This document shows positions 34,314-41,852 of a DNA stretch of 41,852 nt, in pieces (within the stretch, counting starts at the first letter, position 1; each line of letters starts with the position of its first letter). The stretch lies in contig NZ_JADWOV010000306.1 in the NCBI RefSeq assembly GCF_015767435.1, positions 1 through 41,852 on the forward strand, given 5' to 3'. Source of the stretch: Polaribacter sp. BAL334. GTDB taxonomy: Bacteria; Bacteroidota; Bacteroidia; Flavobacteriales; Flavobacteriaceae. The notes under the pieces are model-generated. The model did no database searches and was not told the origin of the DNA. It saw nothing but the letters and a program-made list of their open reading frames with translations. A program made the translations under genes and the position numbers.

Positions 34314-34428
34314 TTTGCCACGAATTCACGAATTTTAAGGATTTCATTACAATAATTGTTTTCATCTTTGATGAAAAATCGAATTTATTGGATATATATT
34401 TAAAAAAAATCCGTGAATTCGTGGCAAA
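34314..34428. repeat. inverted-repeat element with 17-bp arms TTTGCCACGAATTCACG
   Basis: Arms at 34314-34330 and 34412-34428 are exact complements, with 81 bases of AT-rich sequence between them. It lies between two convergent genes. It looks like a small dispersed non-coding repeat (MITE- or REP-like); only this copy is in the window. Confidence 0.75.
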
Positions 34429-34478
34429 TTTATTTTAAAATTCAATTAAGCTCAACAAGTGTTTTTTTGAAATTAGCT

Positions 34479-34934
34479 TTATTTCCCTAAAATCTGAGTT
34501 GCATGTTCCTTTGTTTTTACTTTGGTAAAAATTTCTTCAATAAAACCATTTTCATCAATTACAAATGTGGTTCTATGAATTCCATCAAACGTTTTTCCCA
34601 TAAATTTTTTAGGTCCCCAAACTCCAAATGCTTTAATTACTTCTTTATCTTCATCTGCAAGTAATGGGAAAGGAAGTTCATATTTTGTTGTAAAACTTTG
34701 TTGTTGTTTGGCAGCATCTGCGCTCACTCCCACAATATCATATCCTTTTGCTAAAAAAACGGTATAATGATCTCTCAAATCACAAGCCTCTGCTGTGCAA
34801 CCTGGTGTATTTGCTTTAGGATAAAAAAATAAAACTAATTTTTTACCTAAATAATCTTGCAAACGAATGGTATTTCCTAACTGATCTTTTGCTTCAAAAT
34901 TGGGTGCTTTGTCTCCTTTTTTTAATGATGTCAT
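34479..34934 (-). CDS. bcp: thioredoxin-dependent peroxiredoxin (BCP/PrxQ type)
   Basis: 151 residues. KGDKAPNFEAKDQLGN at the start and FFYPKANTPGCTAEACDLRD carry the peroxidatic Cys46 and, five residues on, the resolving Cys51 typical of the alpha2-type PrxQ group. It reduces hydrogen and organic peroxides in the cytoplasm with thioredoxin as donor. A minus-strand TATTTTTG box at 34966-34973 could be its -7 element. Confidence 0.95.
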   Translation of the reverse strand: MTSLKKGDKAPNFEAKDQLGNTIRLQDYLGKKLVLFFYPKANTPGCTAEACDLRDHYTVFLAKGYDIVGVSADAAKQQQSFTTKYELPFPLLADEDKEVIKAFGVWGPKKFMGKTFDGIHRTTFVIDENGFIEEIFTKVKTKEHATQILGK

Positions 34935-35038
34935 TATGTTTTATTATTTTATTTTAAATCTTTTTCAAAAATAAGACATTTGACTAATTGATTATACTTA
35001 AAATTTAATTTTAATTTGTATTTTAAAAATATATTATC

Positions 35039-35470
35039 ATGAAGAAATTTACCTTATTACTTGTTACATTTTTGATTTCAACAATAACAATTGGTCAAAT
35101 TAAAAAATTCAAAGACATTTCAGAAGTTCAAACGTTTGCTAAAAAAACAGCGAATGATTTTTTAAACATGAACTTTGAAACTGCATTTAATGATATGAAA
35201 CCTTATTGGGCTCTTAATGAAACTGAGGTTGACTCCATTAGAATCAAAACAGAAAGTTTTAAAGAATATTTTACTACCAATTTTGGCAAAGCTGTTGACG
35301 TGGTGAAAGTAAAAGAAACCAATTTGAAAAATGTACTTTACAGAGAAGTGTACGCAATTCGTTTTGAAAATTTTATATTGAGAATGAGAATAAGTTTTTA
35401 TCAAAATAGTATTGGTTGGGCTGTGAAAGGCTTTGAATGGGATGATGATATTTATGCTGAATTGGATTAA
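35039..35470 (+). CDS. small secreted protein of unknown function
   Basis: 143 residues. The signal peptide (LLLVTFLISTITIGQ) has a probable cut near residue 20. The mature part has an NTF2- or DUF3887-like pattern: a helical AKKTANDFLNMNFETAFNDM followed by beta-rich sequence with YREVYAIRFENFILRMRI and a final WAVKGFEWDDDI. I make no functional claim. It lies 36 bases before nth in the same direction and may share its transcript. Confidence 0.75.
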   Translation: MKKFTLLLVTFLISTITIGQIKKFKDISEVQTFAKKTANDFLNMNFETAFNDMKPYWALNETEVDSIRIKTESFKEYFTTNFGKAVDVVKVKETNLKNVLYREVYAIRFENFILRMRISFYQNSIGWAVKGFEWDDDIYAELD

Positions 35471-35506
35471 TCTCCCTAAATTTGTGTTTTAATTGAATTC
35501 AAATTC

Positions 35507-36163
35507 ATGACCAAACAAGAGCGAGTTGATTTTATCATCCAAAAATTGCAAGAATTCTATCCAGAAATTCCAATTCCATTAAACCATAAAGACCCTTACA
35601 CGTTATTGATTGCTGTTTTATTATCAGCTCAATGCACAGATGTTCGTGTCAATCAAATCACGCCTATTTTGTTTGCAAAAGCGGATAATCCTTTTGATAT
35701 GGTCAAACTTTCTGTAGAAGAAATCAAAGAAATCATCAAACCTTGTGGATTATCACCCATGAAAAGCAAAGGCATTTATGGATTGTCAAAAATATTGATT
35801 GAAAAATATGATGGTGAAGTTCCTCAAAGTTTTGAAGCATTAGAAGAATTGCCTGCTGTTGGTCACAAAACCGCAAGTGTTGTAATGAGTCAGGCTTTTG
35901 GAGTGCCCGCTTTTCCTGTTGATACTCATATACATAGATTGCTTTTTCGTTGGAATTTATCAAACGGAAAAAACGTGGTGCAAACAGAAAAAGATGCCAA
36001 AAGATTGTTTCCAAGAGATTTATGGAACGAATTGCATTTGCAAATAATTTGGTATGGGCGCGAATACTCACCTGCTAGAGGTTGGGATTTGGAAAAAGAC
36101 ATCATCACAAAAACTGTGGGAAGAAAAACTGTTTTGGATGCATATTATAAAGGAAAAAATTAA
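35507..36163 (+). CDS. nth: endonuclease III without the iron-sulfur cluster loop
   Basis: 218 residues. This DNA glycosylase/AP lyase removes oxidised pyrimidines. The helix-hairpin-helix LEELPAVGHKTASVVM carries the catalytic Lys121, and FPVDTHIHR the Asp139. In most homologues four cysteines bind a 4Fe-4S cluster after the G-R-x-x-C segment; here the segment reads YGREYSPARGWDLEKDII, and there is no Cys after residue 80. The gene is complete, so the loss is natural and, from memory of homologues, shared with other Flavobacteriia. Confidence 0.93.
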   Translation: MTKQERVDFIIQKLQEFYPEIPIPLNHKDPYTLLIAVLLSAQCTDVRVNQITPILFAKADNPFDMVKLSVEEIKEIIKPCGLSPMKSKGIYGLSKILIEKYDGEVPQSFEALEELPAVGHKTASVVMSQAFGVPAFPVDTHIHRLLFRWNLSNGKNVVQTEKDAKRLFPRDLWNELHLQIIWYGREYSPARGWDLEKDIITKTVGRKTVLDAYYKGKN

Positions 36164-36175
36164 AAAATCATTACC

Positions 36176-36242
36176 CGCAAAGACACAAAGAAACGTCAAG
36201 AAAAAAGTTGCAAACTTTGCGAAAAATCTTTGCGCCTTTGCG
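36176..36242. repeat. inverted-repeat element CGCAAAGACACAAAGA / TCTTTGCGCCTTTGCG
   Basis: The 16-base arms (36176-36191 and 36227-36242) pair at 14 of 16. The words CGCAAAG and CTTTGCG recur inside. It resembles dispersed intergenic repeats of Bacteroidota; no other copy is in the window. Confidence 0.7.
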
Positions 36243-36258
36243 TTTAAAAAACAACCAT

Positions 36259-36292
36259 AAAAAAAGCCTCAACATTTGTTGAAGCTTTTTCC
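36259..36292 (+). terminator. terminator after nth
   Basis: AAAAAGCCTCAAC and GTTGAAGCTTTTT form a 13-base stem with one mismatch around ATTT, followed by the T-run. A-run on the left lets it also serve the minus-strand sigma factor gene. Confidence 0.85.
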
Positions 36293-36497
36293 ACTCTTAA
36301 TTCAAATTCAATTCAATGAAATTTTTTGATTTTGTTTTTACAATAGTTAGCGATTTGGAAAAATGAATCAAAAATTGAACTGTTTCTTTTGTTGGTTGCA
36401 TCTGTATTTCAGATGACTTTTTTGAGTAAAGTTGCATCATATATTGAATTTAATGTCTTGATTATAAATTCTTAACGATACAATTTTATCTTTATTG

Positions 36498-37115
36498 TTA
36501 GTTTATTAAAATTATTTTATGTTTTTCTATTAATTTTCTCATATTGATGAGCGCATAACGCATTCTTCCTAAAGCTGTATTGATACTCACACCTGTACAA
36601 TCACTGATTTCTTTGAAACTCATGTCTCTATACATACGCATCATCAACACTTCTTTTTGCTCTTCAGGCAATTCATTGATCAATTCTCTAACATCATCAA
36701 AAATTTGTTCTTGAATCAGTTGCTTTTCAGCATTCAATGAATCATCACTAATAATTGAAAAAATATCAAACTCATCCGAATTCTTAAAATTGGGCATTCT
36801 GTTGTTTTTTCTAAAATAGTCAATGATTAAATTGTGTGCAATTCGCATTACCCAAGGCAAAAATTTCCCTTCTTCATTGTAATTTCCTTTTTTCAACGTT
36901 TTAATAACTTTGATAAAAGTATCTTGAAAAATATCATTTGTGATGTCTCGGTCTTTTACTTTGCTATATATAAAACTAAAAAGACGTTGTTGGTGTTTTT
37001 TTATTAAAATTTCTAGAGATGCTTCATCCCCAAGAATATAATTTTTTACTAATAAACTATCAGAAGTGATTTTTGTTCTCATCATAACTACTTTTTTCGA
37101 AAGAAAATCTTTCAA
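36498..37115 (-). CDS. ECF-type RNA polymerase sigma factor
   Basis: Up to 205 residues; the ATG at 37085 or 37082 (MMRTKITSD) is the more likely start. Sigma region 2 is DEASLEILIKKHQQRLFSF and FQDTFIKVIKTLKKG, ending with WVMRIAHNLIIDYFRKNNR. Region 4 is INELPEEQKEVLMMRMYRDM and SFKEISDCTGVSINTALGRM, a helix-turn-helix. No anti-sigma gene is next to it, so its control is not evident. This well-conserved type occurs as a single gene in many Flavobacteriia. Confidence 0.92.
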   Translation of the reverse strand: MKDFLSKKVVMMRTKITSDSLLVKNYILGDEASLEILIKKHQQRLFSFIYSKVKDRDITNDIFQDTFIKVIKTLKKGNYNEEGKFLPWVMRIAHNLIIDYFRKNNRMPNFKNSDEFDIFSIISDDSLNAEKQLIQEQIFDDVRELINELPEEQKEVLMMRMYRDMSFKEISDCTGVSINTALGRMRYALINMRKLIEKHKIILIN

Positions 37116-37300
37116 TTTTGATTAATTTGATATTAATTTTAAAAGTAGTTTTTTAGTATATGCGTCTTGTTTTGTGGTTATTAAGTGGTCAAATATAGAA
37201 TTATTTTTTAGACAAACAAATAATTTTAACAATTAGAAATCAAAACTTTTTTTTAGTGAGTGATTTTATTGGTATTTTTATAGCTTATTTTTCGAAGCAC

Positions 37301-40090
37301 ATGAAGACTGATTTAGCGACTGTAAATCCAAAAGAAAACATCATCATTAAAGGCGCAAAACTCCATAATTTAAAGGATATTGACGTTGTGATTCCTAGAA
37401 ATAAATTGGTCGTAATTACGGGTTTATCTGGCTCAGGAAAATCTTCTTTGGCTTTTGATACGCTTTATGCTGAAGGTCAAAGACGGTATGTGGAAAGTTT
37501 GTCTTCGTATGCAAGGCAATTTTTAGGAAAACTTGACAAACCAAAAGTAGATTATATCAAAGGAATTGCGCCTGCAATCGCTATTGAACAAAAAGTAAAT
37601 GCCACAAATCCACGCTCTACAGTTGGAACTTCTACTGAAATTTATGATTATATGAAATTGCTTTTTGCCAGAATTGGAAAGACCTTCTCTCCTATTTCTG
37701 GTAATGAAGTCAAAAAAGATACCGTTTCTGATGTGGTAAATTTTGTCAAAGAATTTGCTGATGAAACCAAATTATTATTACTCTCTCCTATATATATACC
37801 TGAAAACAGAAATTTAGAAACGGTTTTTCAAGTGTTGGAACAACAAGGATATGCACGAATTAAATGGCAAGAAACTATTTACAGAATTCCTGATTTTCCT
37901 ATAGAATCTTATAAAAATGAACCCATCTATTTAGTGATTGACAGAATCATTACCAAAAACGATGAAGATTTTTACAACAGATTGGGAGATGCCATTCAAA
38001 CTGCTTTTTTTGAAGGAAAAGGAATTTGTTTTGTTGAAAATTTAGAAACTTCAAAAATTACCGAGTTTAGCAATAAATTTGAATTGGACAATGTGTCTTT
38101 TTTAGAACCCAATACGCATTTATTCAGTTTCAACAATCCTTATGGAGCTTGCCCAACATGTGAAGGTTATGGAAATGTTATTGGAATTGATGAAGATTTG
38201 GTCATTCCAAACACAGGGTTGTCCATTTATGAAGATGCCATTTTTCCATACAAAACAGATTCTTTCAGACATTATAAAGAAGATTTGGTTGCAACTGCGT
38301 ATAAATTTGACATTCCCATTCACAAACCTTGGTTTGAATTGACAGAAAAACAGAAAGAATTGGTTTGGAATGGCACTAAAAGTTTTCATGGAATTCATCA
38401 TTTTTTTGAAGCTTTGGAAGAAAAAAGTTATAAAATTCAAAATAGAGTGATGCTTTCTCGTTATCGAGGAAAAACTAAATGCAACACTTGTCATGGAAAA
38501 CGCTTGCGAGTGGAAGCCAATTATGTAAAAATAAATGACAAAACAATCACTGATTTGGTAACACTTCCTCTGGATGAATTGTCTGAATTTTTCAATACGA
38601 TACACCTTACTATATATGAAGAAAAAGTTGCCAAGCGATTGTTAGTGGAAATAAAGAATCGTCTGCAATTTTTGAATGATGTTGGTTTGAATTATTTAAC
38701 ACTGAATAGACCTTCCAATACTCTTTCTGGTGGCGAAAGTCAACGCATCAATTTAGCGACTTCATTAGGAAGTTCGTTAGTGGGTTCTATGTATATTTTA
38801 GATGAACCAAGTATTGGTTTACATCCAAAAGACACAGAAAGACTGATAAAAGTATTGAAAAATTTACGCGATTTAGGAAATACTGTCATTGTAGTTGAAC
38901 ATGATGAAGACATCATGAAAGAAGCTGATTATATTATTGATATTGGTCCTGAAGCAGGAACTTTTGGTGGAAATGTAGTTGCTGAAGGAAATTTTGATGA
39001 AATTTTACAATCCAATTCATTGACAGCTAAGTATTTAAACCATCAACTAAAAATAGAAGTTCCTAAAAAGAGAAGAGTTTCTAAAAACCTCATTCAAATT
39101 ATTGGCGCAAGAGAACACAATTTGAAAAACATTGATGTCACTTTTCCATTAGAATGTTTAACCGTGATTACAGGTGTTTCTGGTTCAGGAAAAAGTACGC
39201 TCGTTAAAAAGATTTTATATCCTGTGATGCAGAAAAAACTTTTTGGTTATGGAGATAAAATTGGTCAACACACAGCTATCAAAGGAAGTTTTGAATCCAT
39301 AAAGCATGTTGAATTTATTGATCAAAATCCTATTGGACGTTCATCGCGCTCAAATCCAGTTACTTATATCAAAGCTTATGATGACATCAGAGCACTTTTT
39401 TCCAATCAAAAATTAGCGAAAATCAGAAATTATCAACCAAAACATTTTTCATTCAATGTAGATGCAGGTCGTTGTGAAGTTTGCAAAGGTGAAGGCGAAG
39501 TAACGATTGAGATGCAATTTATGGCAGATGTGCATTTAGAATGTGATGCTTGTCATGGAAAACGTTTCAAAAAAGAAATTTTGGAAGTAACTTTTGCAGA
39601 TAAAACGATTGATGACATTCTGAATTTAACCATTGACGATGCTGTGTCCTTTTTTACTGAAAATTTAGCAGGAAAAATTGCTCAAAAGCTGAAACCTTTG
39701 CAAGATGTTGGTTTAGGATACGTTACTTTGGGACAATCTTCCTCTACACTTTCTGGTGGAGAAGCTCAGCGAATTAAATTGGCATCCTTTCTTGTAAAAG
39801 GAACTACCAAAGACAAAGCCTTGTTTATTTTTGATGAACCCACAACAGGATTGCATTTTCATGATATTAAAAAATTATTAGGTTCTTTCAATGCGTTGAT
39901 TGAAAAAGGGCATTCCATCATTGTCATTGAGCACAATATCGAATTGATAAAATGCGCAGATTACATCATTGATTTAGGTTTAGAAGGAGGAATTAGAGGA
40001 GGAAATATCCTTTTTGAAGGAACTCCAGAAGCATTAACCTTACATAAAACATCCTACACTGCGCCTTATTTAAAAGAAAAACTAGGATGA
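37301..40090 (+). CDS. uvrA: excinuclease ABC subunit A (UvrA)
   Basis: 930 residues (stop included) from the ATG at 37301; a GTG at 37256 would add 15 residues without family support. UvrA finds bulky DNA lesions and loads UvrB in nucleotide excision repair. It has two ABC ATPase modules: Walker A GLSGSGKS at 41-48 and GVSGSGKS near 625, signatures LSGGESQRINL and LSGGEAQRIKL, and Walker B YILDEPSIGLHP and IFDEPTTGLHF. Zinc sites are CPTCEGYG, CNTCHGKR and CEVCKGEGE with CDACHGKR. The protein is complete. The right-hand cassette array begins 53 bases after its stop. Confidence 0.97.
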   Translation: MKTDLATVNPKENIIIKGAKLHNLKDIDVVIPRNKLVVITGLSGSGKSSLAFDTLYAEGQRRYVESLSSYARQFLGKLDKPKVDYIKGIAPAIAIEQKVNATNPRSTVGTSTEIYDYMKLLFARIGKTFSPISGNEVKKDTVSDVVNFVKEFADETKLLLLSPIYIPENRNLETVFQVLEQQGYARIKWQETIYRIPDFPIESYKNEPIYLVIDRIITKNDEDFYNRLGDAIQTAFFEGKGICFVENLETSKITEFSNKFELDNVSFLEPNTHLFSFNNPYGACPTCEGYGNVIGIDEDLVIPNTGLSIYEDAIFPYKTDSFRHYKEDLVATAYKFDIPIHKPWFELTEKQKELVWNGTKSFHGIHHFFEALEEKSYKIQNRVMLSRYRGKTKCNTCHGKRLRVEANYVKINDKTITDLVTLPLDELSEFFNTIHLTIYEEKVAKRLLVEIKNRLQFLNDVGLNYLTLNRPSNTLSGGESQRINLATSLGSSLVGSMYILDEPSIGLHPKDTERLIKVLKNLRDLGNTVIVVEHDEDIMKEADYIIDIGPEAGTFGGNVVAEGNFDEILQSNSLTAKYLNHQLKIEVPKKRRVSKNLIQIIGAREHNLKNIDVTFPLECLTVITGVSGSGKSTLVKKILYPVMQKKLFGYGDKIGQHTAIKGSFESIKHVEFIDQNPIGRSSRSNPVTYIKAYDDIRALFSNQKLAKIRNYQPKHFSFNVDAGRCEVCKGEGEVTIEMQFMADVHLECDACHGKRFKKEILEVTFADKTIDDILNLTIDDAVSFFTENLAGKIAQKLKPLQDVGLGYVTLGQSSSTLSGGEAQRIKLASFLVKGTTKDKALFIFDEPTTGLHFHDIKKLLGSFNALIEKGHSIIVIEHNIELIKCADYIIDLGLEGGIRGGNILFEGTPEALTLHKTSYTAPYLKEKLG

Positions 40091-40096
40091 TTGTTT

Positions 40097-40112
40097 CAAA
40101 ATAATTATTTTG
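40097..40112. repeat. perfect 16-bp palindrome after uvrA
   Basis: CAAAATAATTATTTTG starts six bases after the uvrA stop. Without GC or a T-run it is a weak terminator candidate at best, and a site for a dimeric protein is the alternative. Confidence 0.5.
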
Positions 40113-40142
40113 GACACATAATAGCAGGTTGTTGAAAATGAA

Positions 40143-40176
40143 AAAAGTTCTTTAAACTTGCTTATATATGCTAGTT
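40143..40176 (+). other. candidate attI-like boundary site of the right array (block H)
   Basis: Aligned without gaps to block E (4474-4507, minus strand), 26 of 34 bases agree, including AAAAGTT, ATATA and CTAGTT. It ends in the GTT that starts the first module. It has no matching left arm, in contrast to the repeats between modules. It may be an attI-like site or half of a decayed repeat. Confidence 0.45.
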
Positions 40177-40208
40177 AGTGGCAAGTTTTGCCAAGAAAAC
40201 CTAAAAAT

Positions 40209-40904
40209 ATGCCTCGAATTAAAGATTTTTACATAACTCTTCAAACTGGAAAAGAAGAAGAAAATTTTAAGTATGATGATTTTTTCAATACTTATTCTCG
40301 TCCATTATGTTTTCACATTGGATTATATTGGACAAAAAAGTATAAAGCAAAATTAGATTTCAACAGAGTTGTTTTTGAAGATTCTTTTTTAAATTATAGC
40401 GAAAAAAAAATTGAAATTAATGATAGTAAAGTTCTTGTTGTAAATTTTAAATACTTTGAAAAGAAAAAATGGGATTCATTAGTTTCAGTTGGAAATGAAA
40501 TCGAAATTCAAAATTATTACATTGAAATATTAAATAAAGGATTTCAAATAATTTTAAATGAGTTTCCAGAGTTAGTTGAAGTATTAAGAAATGGCATTCT
40601 AGACTTTATTAATAATCAATATATAACCCAAGGAACATGGATTAAAAAAACCAATGGAAAAGGTATTGTTGCAAAAATTGACTACAAAATGCAATTCTCT
40701 TTTAAAAGAAAATCATGTTTTGAAGCACATATTTTAGTAGAAAAAAATAAAAAAATCATTTTCGATAAGAAATTGAATAATTCAGGTCTATATGATGACT
40801 TTGTTCTCTATTATAATTTTAAAGAAATTGAAATAAATTCCGAAACTAAAGAAGTAATCATAAAAGACAGAATTGAAGTAACACATAAATTTAAGTTTGA
40901 GTAA
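40209..40904 (+). CDS. cassette protein of unknown function
   Basis: 231 residues from ATG 40209 (MPRIKDFYITLQTG); a TTG at 40188 would lie close to the module start and is less likely. The protein is soluble, rich in Lys, Glu, Phe and Tyr, without signal peptide or membrane segment. An N-terminal half of mixed strands (KVLVVNFKYFEKKKWDSL) is followed by a helix (YYIEILNKGFQIILNEFPEL) and a beta-rich end (KEVIIKDRIEVTHKF). No family recognised. It is the only gene of the module and ends eight bases before the repeat tag. Confidence 0.7.
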   Translation: MPRIKDFYITLQTGKEEENFKYDDFFNTYSRPLCFHIGLYWTKKYKAKLDFNRVVFEDSFLNYSEKKIEINDSKVLVVNFKYFEKKKWDSLVSVGNEIEIQNYYIEILNKGFQIILNEFPELVEVLRNGILDFINNQYITQGTWIKKTNGKGIVAKIDYKMQFSFKRKSCFEAHILVEKNKKIIFDKKLNNSGLYDDFVLYYNFKEIEINSETKEVIIKDRIEVTHKFKFE

Positions 40905-40910
40905 TAAACC

Positions 40911-41050
40911 TGCCACAAACACAGGTTTTGCGAGATTGCGGGTTTTCGGCTTAATTTAAAGTTGGTTTTATCTCTTTGAATTTAGTGTTTATCCGAAAGT
41001 TTCGGCTTCTTTAGTCCGCAACCACGCAAAGCCTGGGAACGTTTTAGGTA
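40911..41050 (+). repeat. attC-like repeat G (second sequence class)
   Basis: 140 bp. Arms CAGGTTTTGCGAGATTGCGG (40922-40941) and CCGCAACCACGCAAAGCCTG (41016-41035) pair at 17 of 20. An inner TTTTCGG / CCGAAAG pair follows. The sequence is unrelated to repeats A-D, but position and logic are the same: TGCCACAAAC at the start, GTTTTAGGTA at the end, then ATTTGAGAAA and ATG. Confidence 0.7.
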
Positions 41051-41060
41051 ATTTGAGAAA

Positions 41061-41582
41061 ATGACAAAATATAGTTCATCATCAAGCTTTTCGAGTTATG
41101 AAGCAGTAATTGCCTCATTAGTGTTTTTGGGAATTGGAATTGTAATAGCTAATTCTTCAGAAATCATTTGGATAAAAGTAATATCTATTCTAATATCAAT
41201 CGGAATTGTTATTTTAATTATTCTTTATCAAAGAAAAAGAACATTCGATATTAAATTTTTGGAAAATGAAATTATAATTAAATACCCATTTTTAAAGAAA
41301 ACCTCACAAGTTCCTTATGTGGATTTATTGCAAATTGAATTCATATCAGCATATCGAACACCGAACAGAAATAGGATAAAGTTCAAAATCGGAAATAAAA
41401 TAGAATCTTTGAGATTTTTAACGGTAGCACAATCTGACCAATATATTGAATTTATAAAGTGGCTGAAATCAAAAAATGATAAATTGGAATTAAAAGTATT
41501 TCCATCTGACCACATAATTAATCATAAAATTCAAGAAGTTTACGGATTAAAATACCGAAAAATATTAAAGAAAACACTTTGA
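41061..41582 (+). CDS. membrane protein with PH-like C-terminal domain
   Basis: 173 residues. Two membrane segments at about 14-30 (AVIASLVFLGIGIVIA) and 36-56 (IWIKVISILISIGIVILIIL) are followed by a cytoplasmic beta-rich part (FDIKFLENEIIIKYPFLKK, VPYVDLLQIEFI, GNKIESLRFL) and a helix (SDQYIEFIKWLKSK). This is the general layout of bacterial PH-like membrane proteins; the match is by pattern only and the function is unknown. The ATG directly follows ATTTGAGAAA, and the stop is seven bases before repeat F. Confidence 0.72.
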   Translation: MTKYSSSSSFSSYEAVIASLVFLGIGIVIANSSEIIWIKVISILISIGIVILIILYQRKRTFDIKFLENEIIIKYPFLKKTSQVPYVDLLQIEFISAYRTPNRNRIKFKIGNKIESLRFLTVAQSDQYIEFIKWLKSKNDKLELKVFPSDHIINHKIQEVYGLKYRKILKKTL

Positions 41583-41589
41583 AAAAAAC

Positions 41590-41718
41590 TACCTACAATA
41601 AGCTTTACAAAATTAATTGCTTGCTTTTTGCTTAATTATAAAAATCCTCGCAGATTTTTTTTGTTAGTTTTATTTACTAAATTTAATGCTTAAACAACAC
41701 AACTAACTTTATACGTAT
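41590..41718 (+). repeat. attC-like repeat F, truncated on its outer end
   Basis: Clear relative of repeat A in the opposite window orientation, with shared stretches TTAATTGCTT and TTTTATTTACTAA. The hairpin AAAAATCC-TCGC-AGATTTTT (41640-41659) has one C/A mismatch on this strand that becomes a G.T pair on the other strand, together with a GCGA loop. It starts TACCTACAAT, the tag of its own module, but the closing GTT end is missing, probably through the adjacent IS110-type element. Confidence 0.7.
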
Positions 41719-41754
41719 TCCAAGATCAAATCCTAATAAAATTTACTATTTTTT

Positions 41755-41852
41755 TTATGCTACATGATTTTGAAGAACAACATAAGGTGTTCCTCTTTTT
41801 ATGACTGCAAATGCTCTTGCAATTAGCTTGTTTCTAACATTATTTATCGCTA
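41755..41852 (-). CDS. IS110-family transposase, C-terminal fragment
   Basis: An open frame from the right edge gives 31 residues and TAA, with NNVRNKLIARAFAVIKRGTP followed by YVVLQNHVA. The R-N-K-L-x5-F-A-V-x2-R-x-T-P-(Y/F)-V pattern is the usual end of IS110-type (Transposase_20) proteins, which use a RuvC-like DEDD domain and lack terminal inverted repeats. The rest of the gene is outside the window, and the exact end of the element between about 41718 and 41755 cannot be placed. Confidence 0.65.
   Translation of the reverse strand, partial: AINNVRNKLIARAFAVIKRGTPYVVLQNHVA

Larger units (their letters stand above)
36164..36497. other. 334-base non-coding region between nth and the sigma factor gene
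   Basis: It holds a small inverted-repeat element (36176-36242), a terminator (36259-36292) and about 200 bases of AT-rich sequence in which I see no gene or clear signal. Confidence 0.6.
40143..41718 (+). mobile_element. integron-like gene-cassette array, right (two modules)
   Basis: Modules 40175-41041 and 41042 to about 41718, each with one gene on the plus strand and one repeat after it. The first begins GTTAGTGGCA and ends TGCCACAAAC (9 of 10 complementary); the second begins GTTTTAGGTA and ends TACCTACAAT (8 of 10). The array starts next to uvrA and is cut on its outer side near the IS110-type transposase fragment. It points away from the core region, as does the left array. Confidence 0.55.

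Noticed and set aside
1..41852. tRNA or rRNA genes
   Set aside because: I found no cloverleaf-like sequence with a T-loop GTTCRA motif in a suitable context and no rRNA sequence; short ones could be missed without a search tool.

Overview
The window looks like a chromosome segment of a marine-type member of the Flavobacteriaceae (Bacteroidota). The base composition is strongly AT-rich. Several promoters fit the Bacteroidota pattern TTG-N17-23-TAnnTTTG. There is a PorV/PorQ-type outer-membrane protein, a type IX secretion sorting domain, a TonB-dependent receptor with a carboxypeptidase-like plug extension, a 6S-Flavo-type RNA between rny and zapA, and an endonuclease III without its iron-sulfur cysteines. 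I cannot name the genus.

Layout. 1-170 is the right end of an IS3-family insertion sequence that has cut an acetyltransferase gene. 171-4507 is an array of gene modules, all on the minus strand, separated by related repeats of about 137 bp. 4618-40090 is an ordinary core region: an HU-like protein, priA, two alpha/beta-hydrolase-fold proteins, two methyltransferases, a ZIP transporter, recQ, kdsD-tatC-ahpD-like, lptB, pssA, a run of envelope genes, a formiminotransferase-acetyltransferase fusion, aroQ, a secreted beta-propeller protein, xerD, rny-6S-zapA, an M23 peptidase with a TonB-dependent receptor, bcp, nth, an ECF sigma factor and uvrA. 40143-41718 is a second array, on the plus strand, with repeats of the same logic. 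It ends at a partial IS110-family transposase at the right edge.

Main discovery. The two edge arrays behave like integron gene cassettes although I see no canonical attC site. Each module has its gene or genes in one orientation, with one 130-140 bp imperfectly palindromic repeat starting a few bases after the last stop codon. Each module starts GTT plus seven variable bases and ends with those bases in inverted form plus AAC. The seven-base tags agree within a module (40 of 42 positions over six modules) but not across the two ends of one repeat as it sits in the array (16 of 35). That is expected if modules circularise, so that the two halves of a recombination site belong to one cassette. 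In the main repeat class the fold is strand-asymmetric: the strand opposite to the genes keeps G.T pairs and a GNRA-type hairpin loop, as in the bottom strand of integron attC. Five of six module starts continue with ATTTGA before the gene. Both arrays begin next to core genes with a shared 34-bp block (26 of 34 identical), a candidate attI-like site. No dedicated integrase is in the window; the only tyrosine recombinase looks like housekeeping XerD.

Other points of interest are tandem alpha/beta-hydrolase-fold proteins that both lack the nucleophile, the formiminotransferase-GNAT fusion, a cluster of long palindromes between priA and the HU-like gene, and two dispersed inverted-repeat elements. 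All calls come from reading the sequence; no database search was run.
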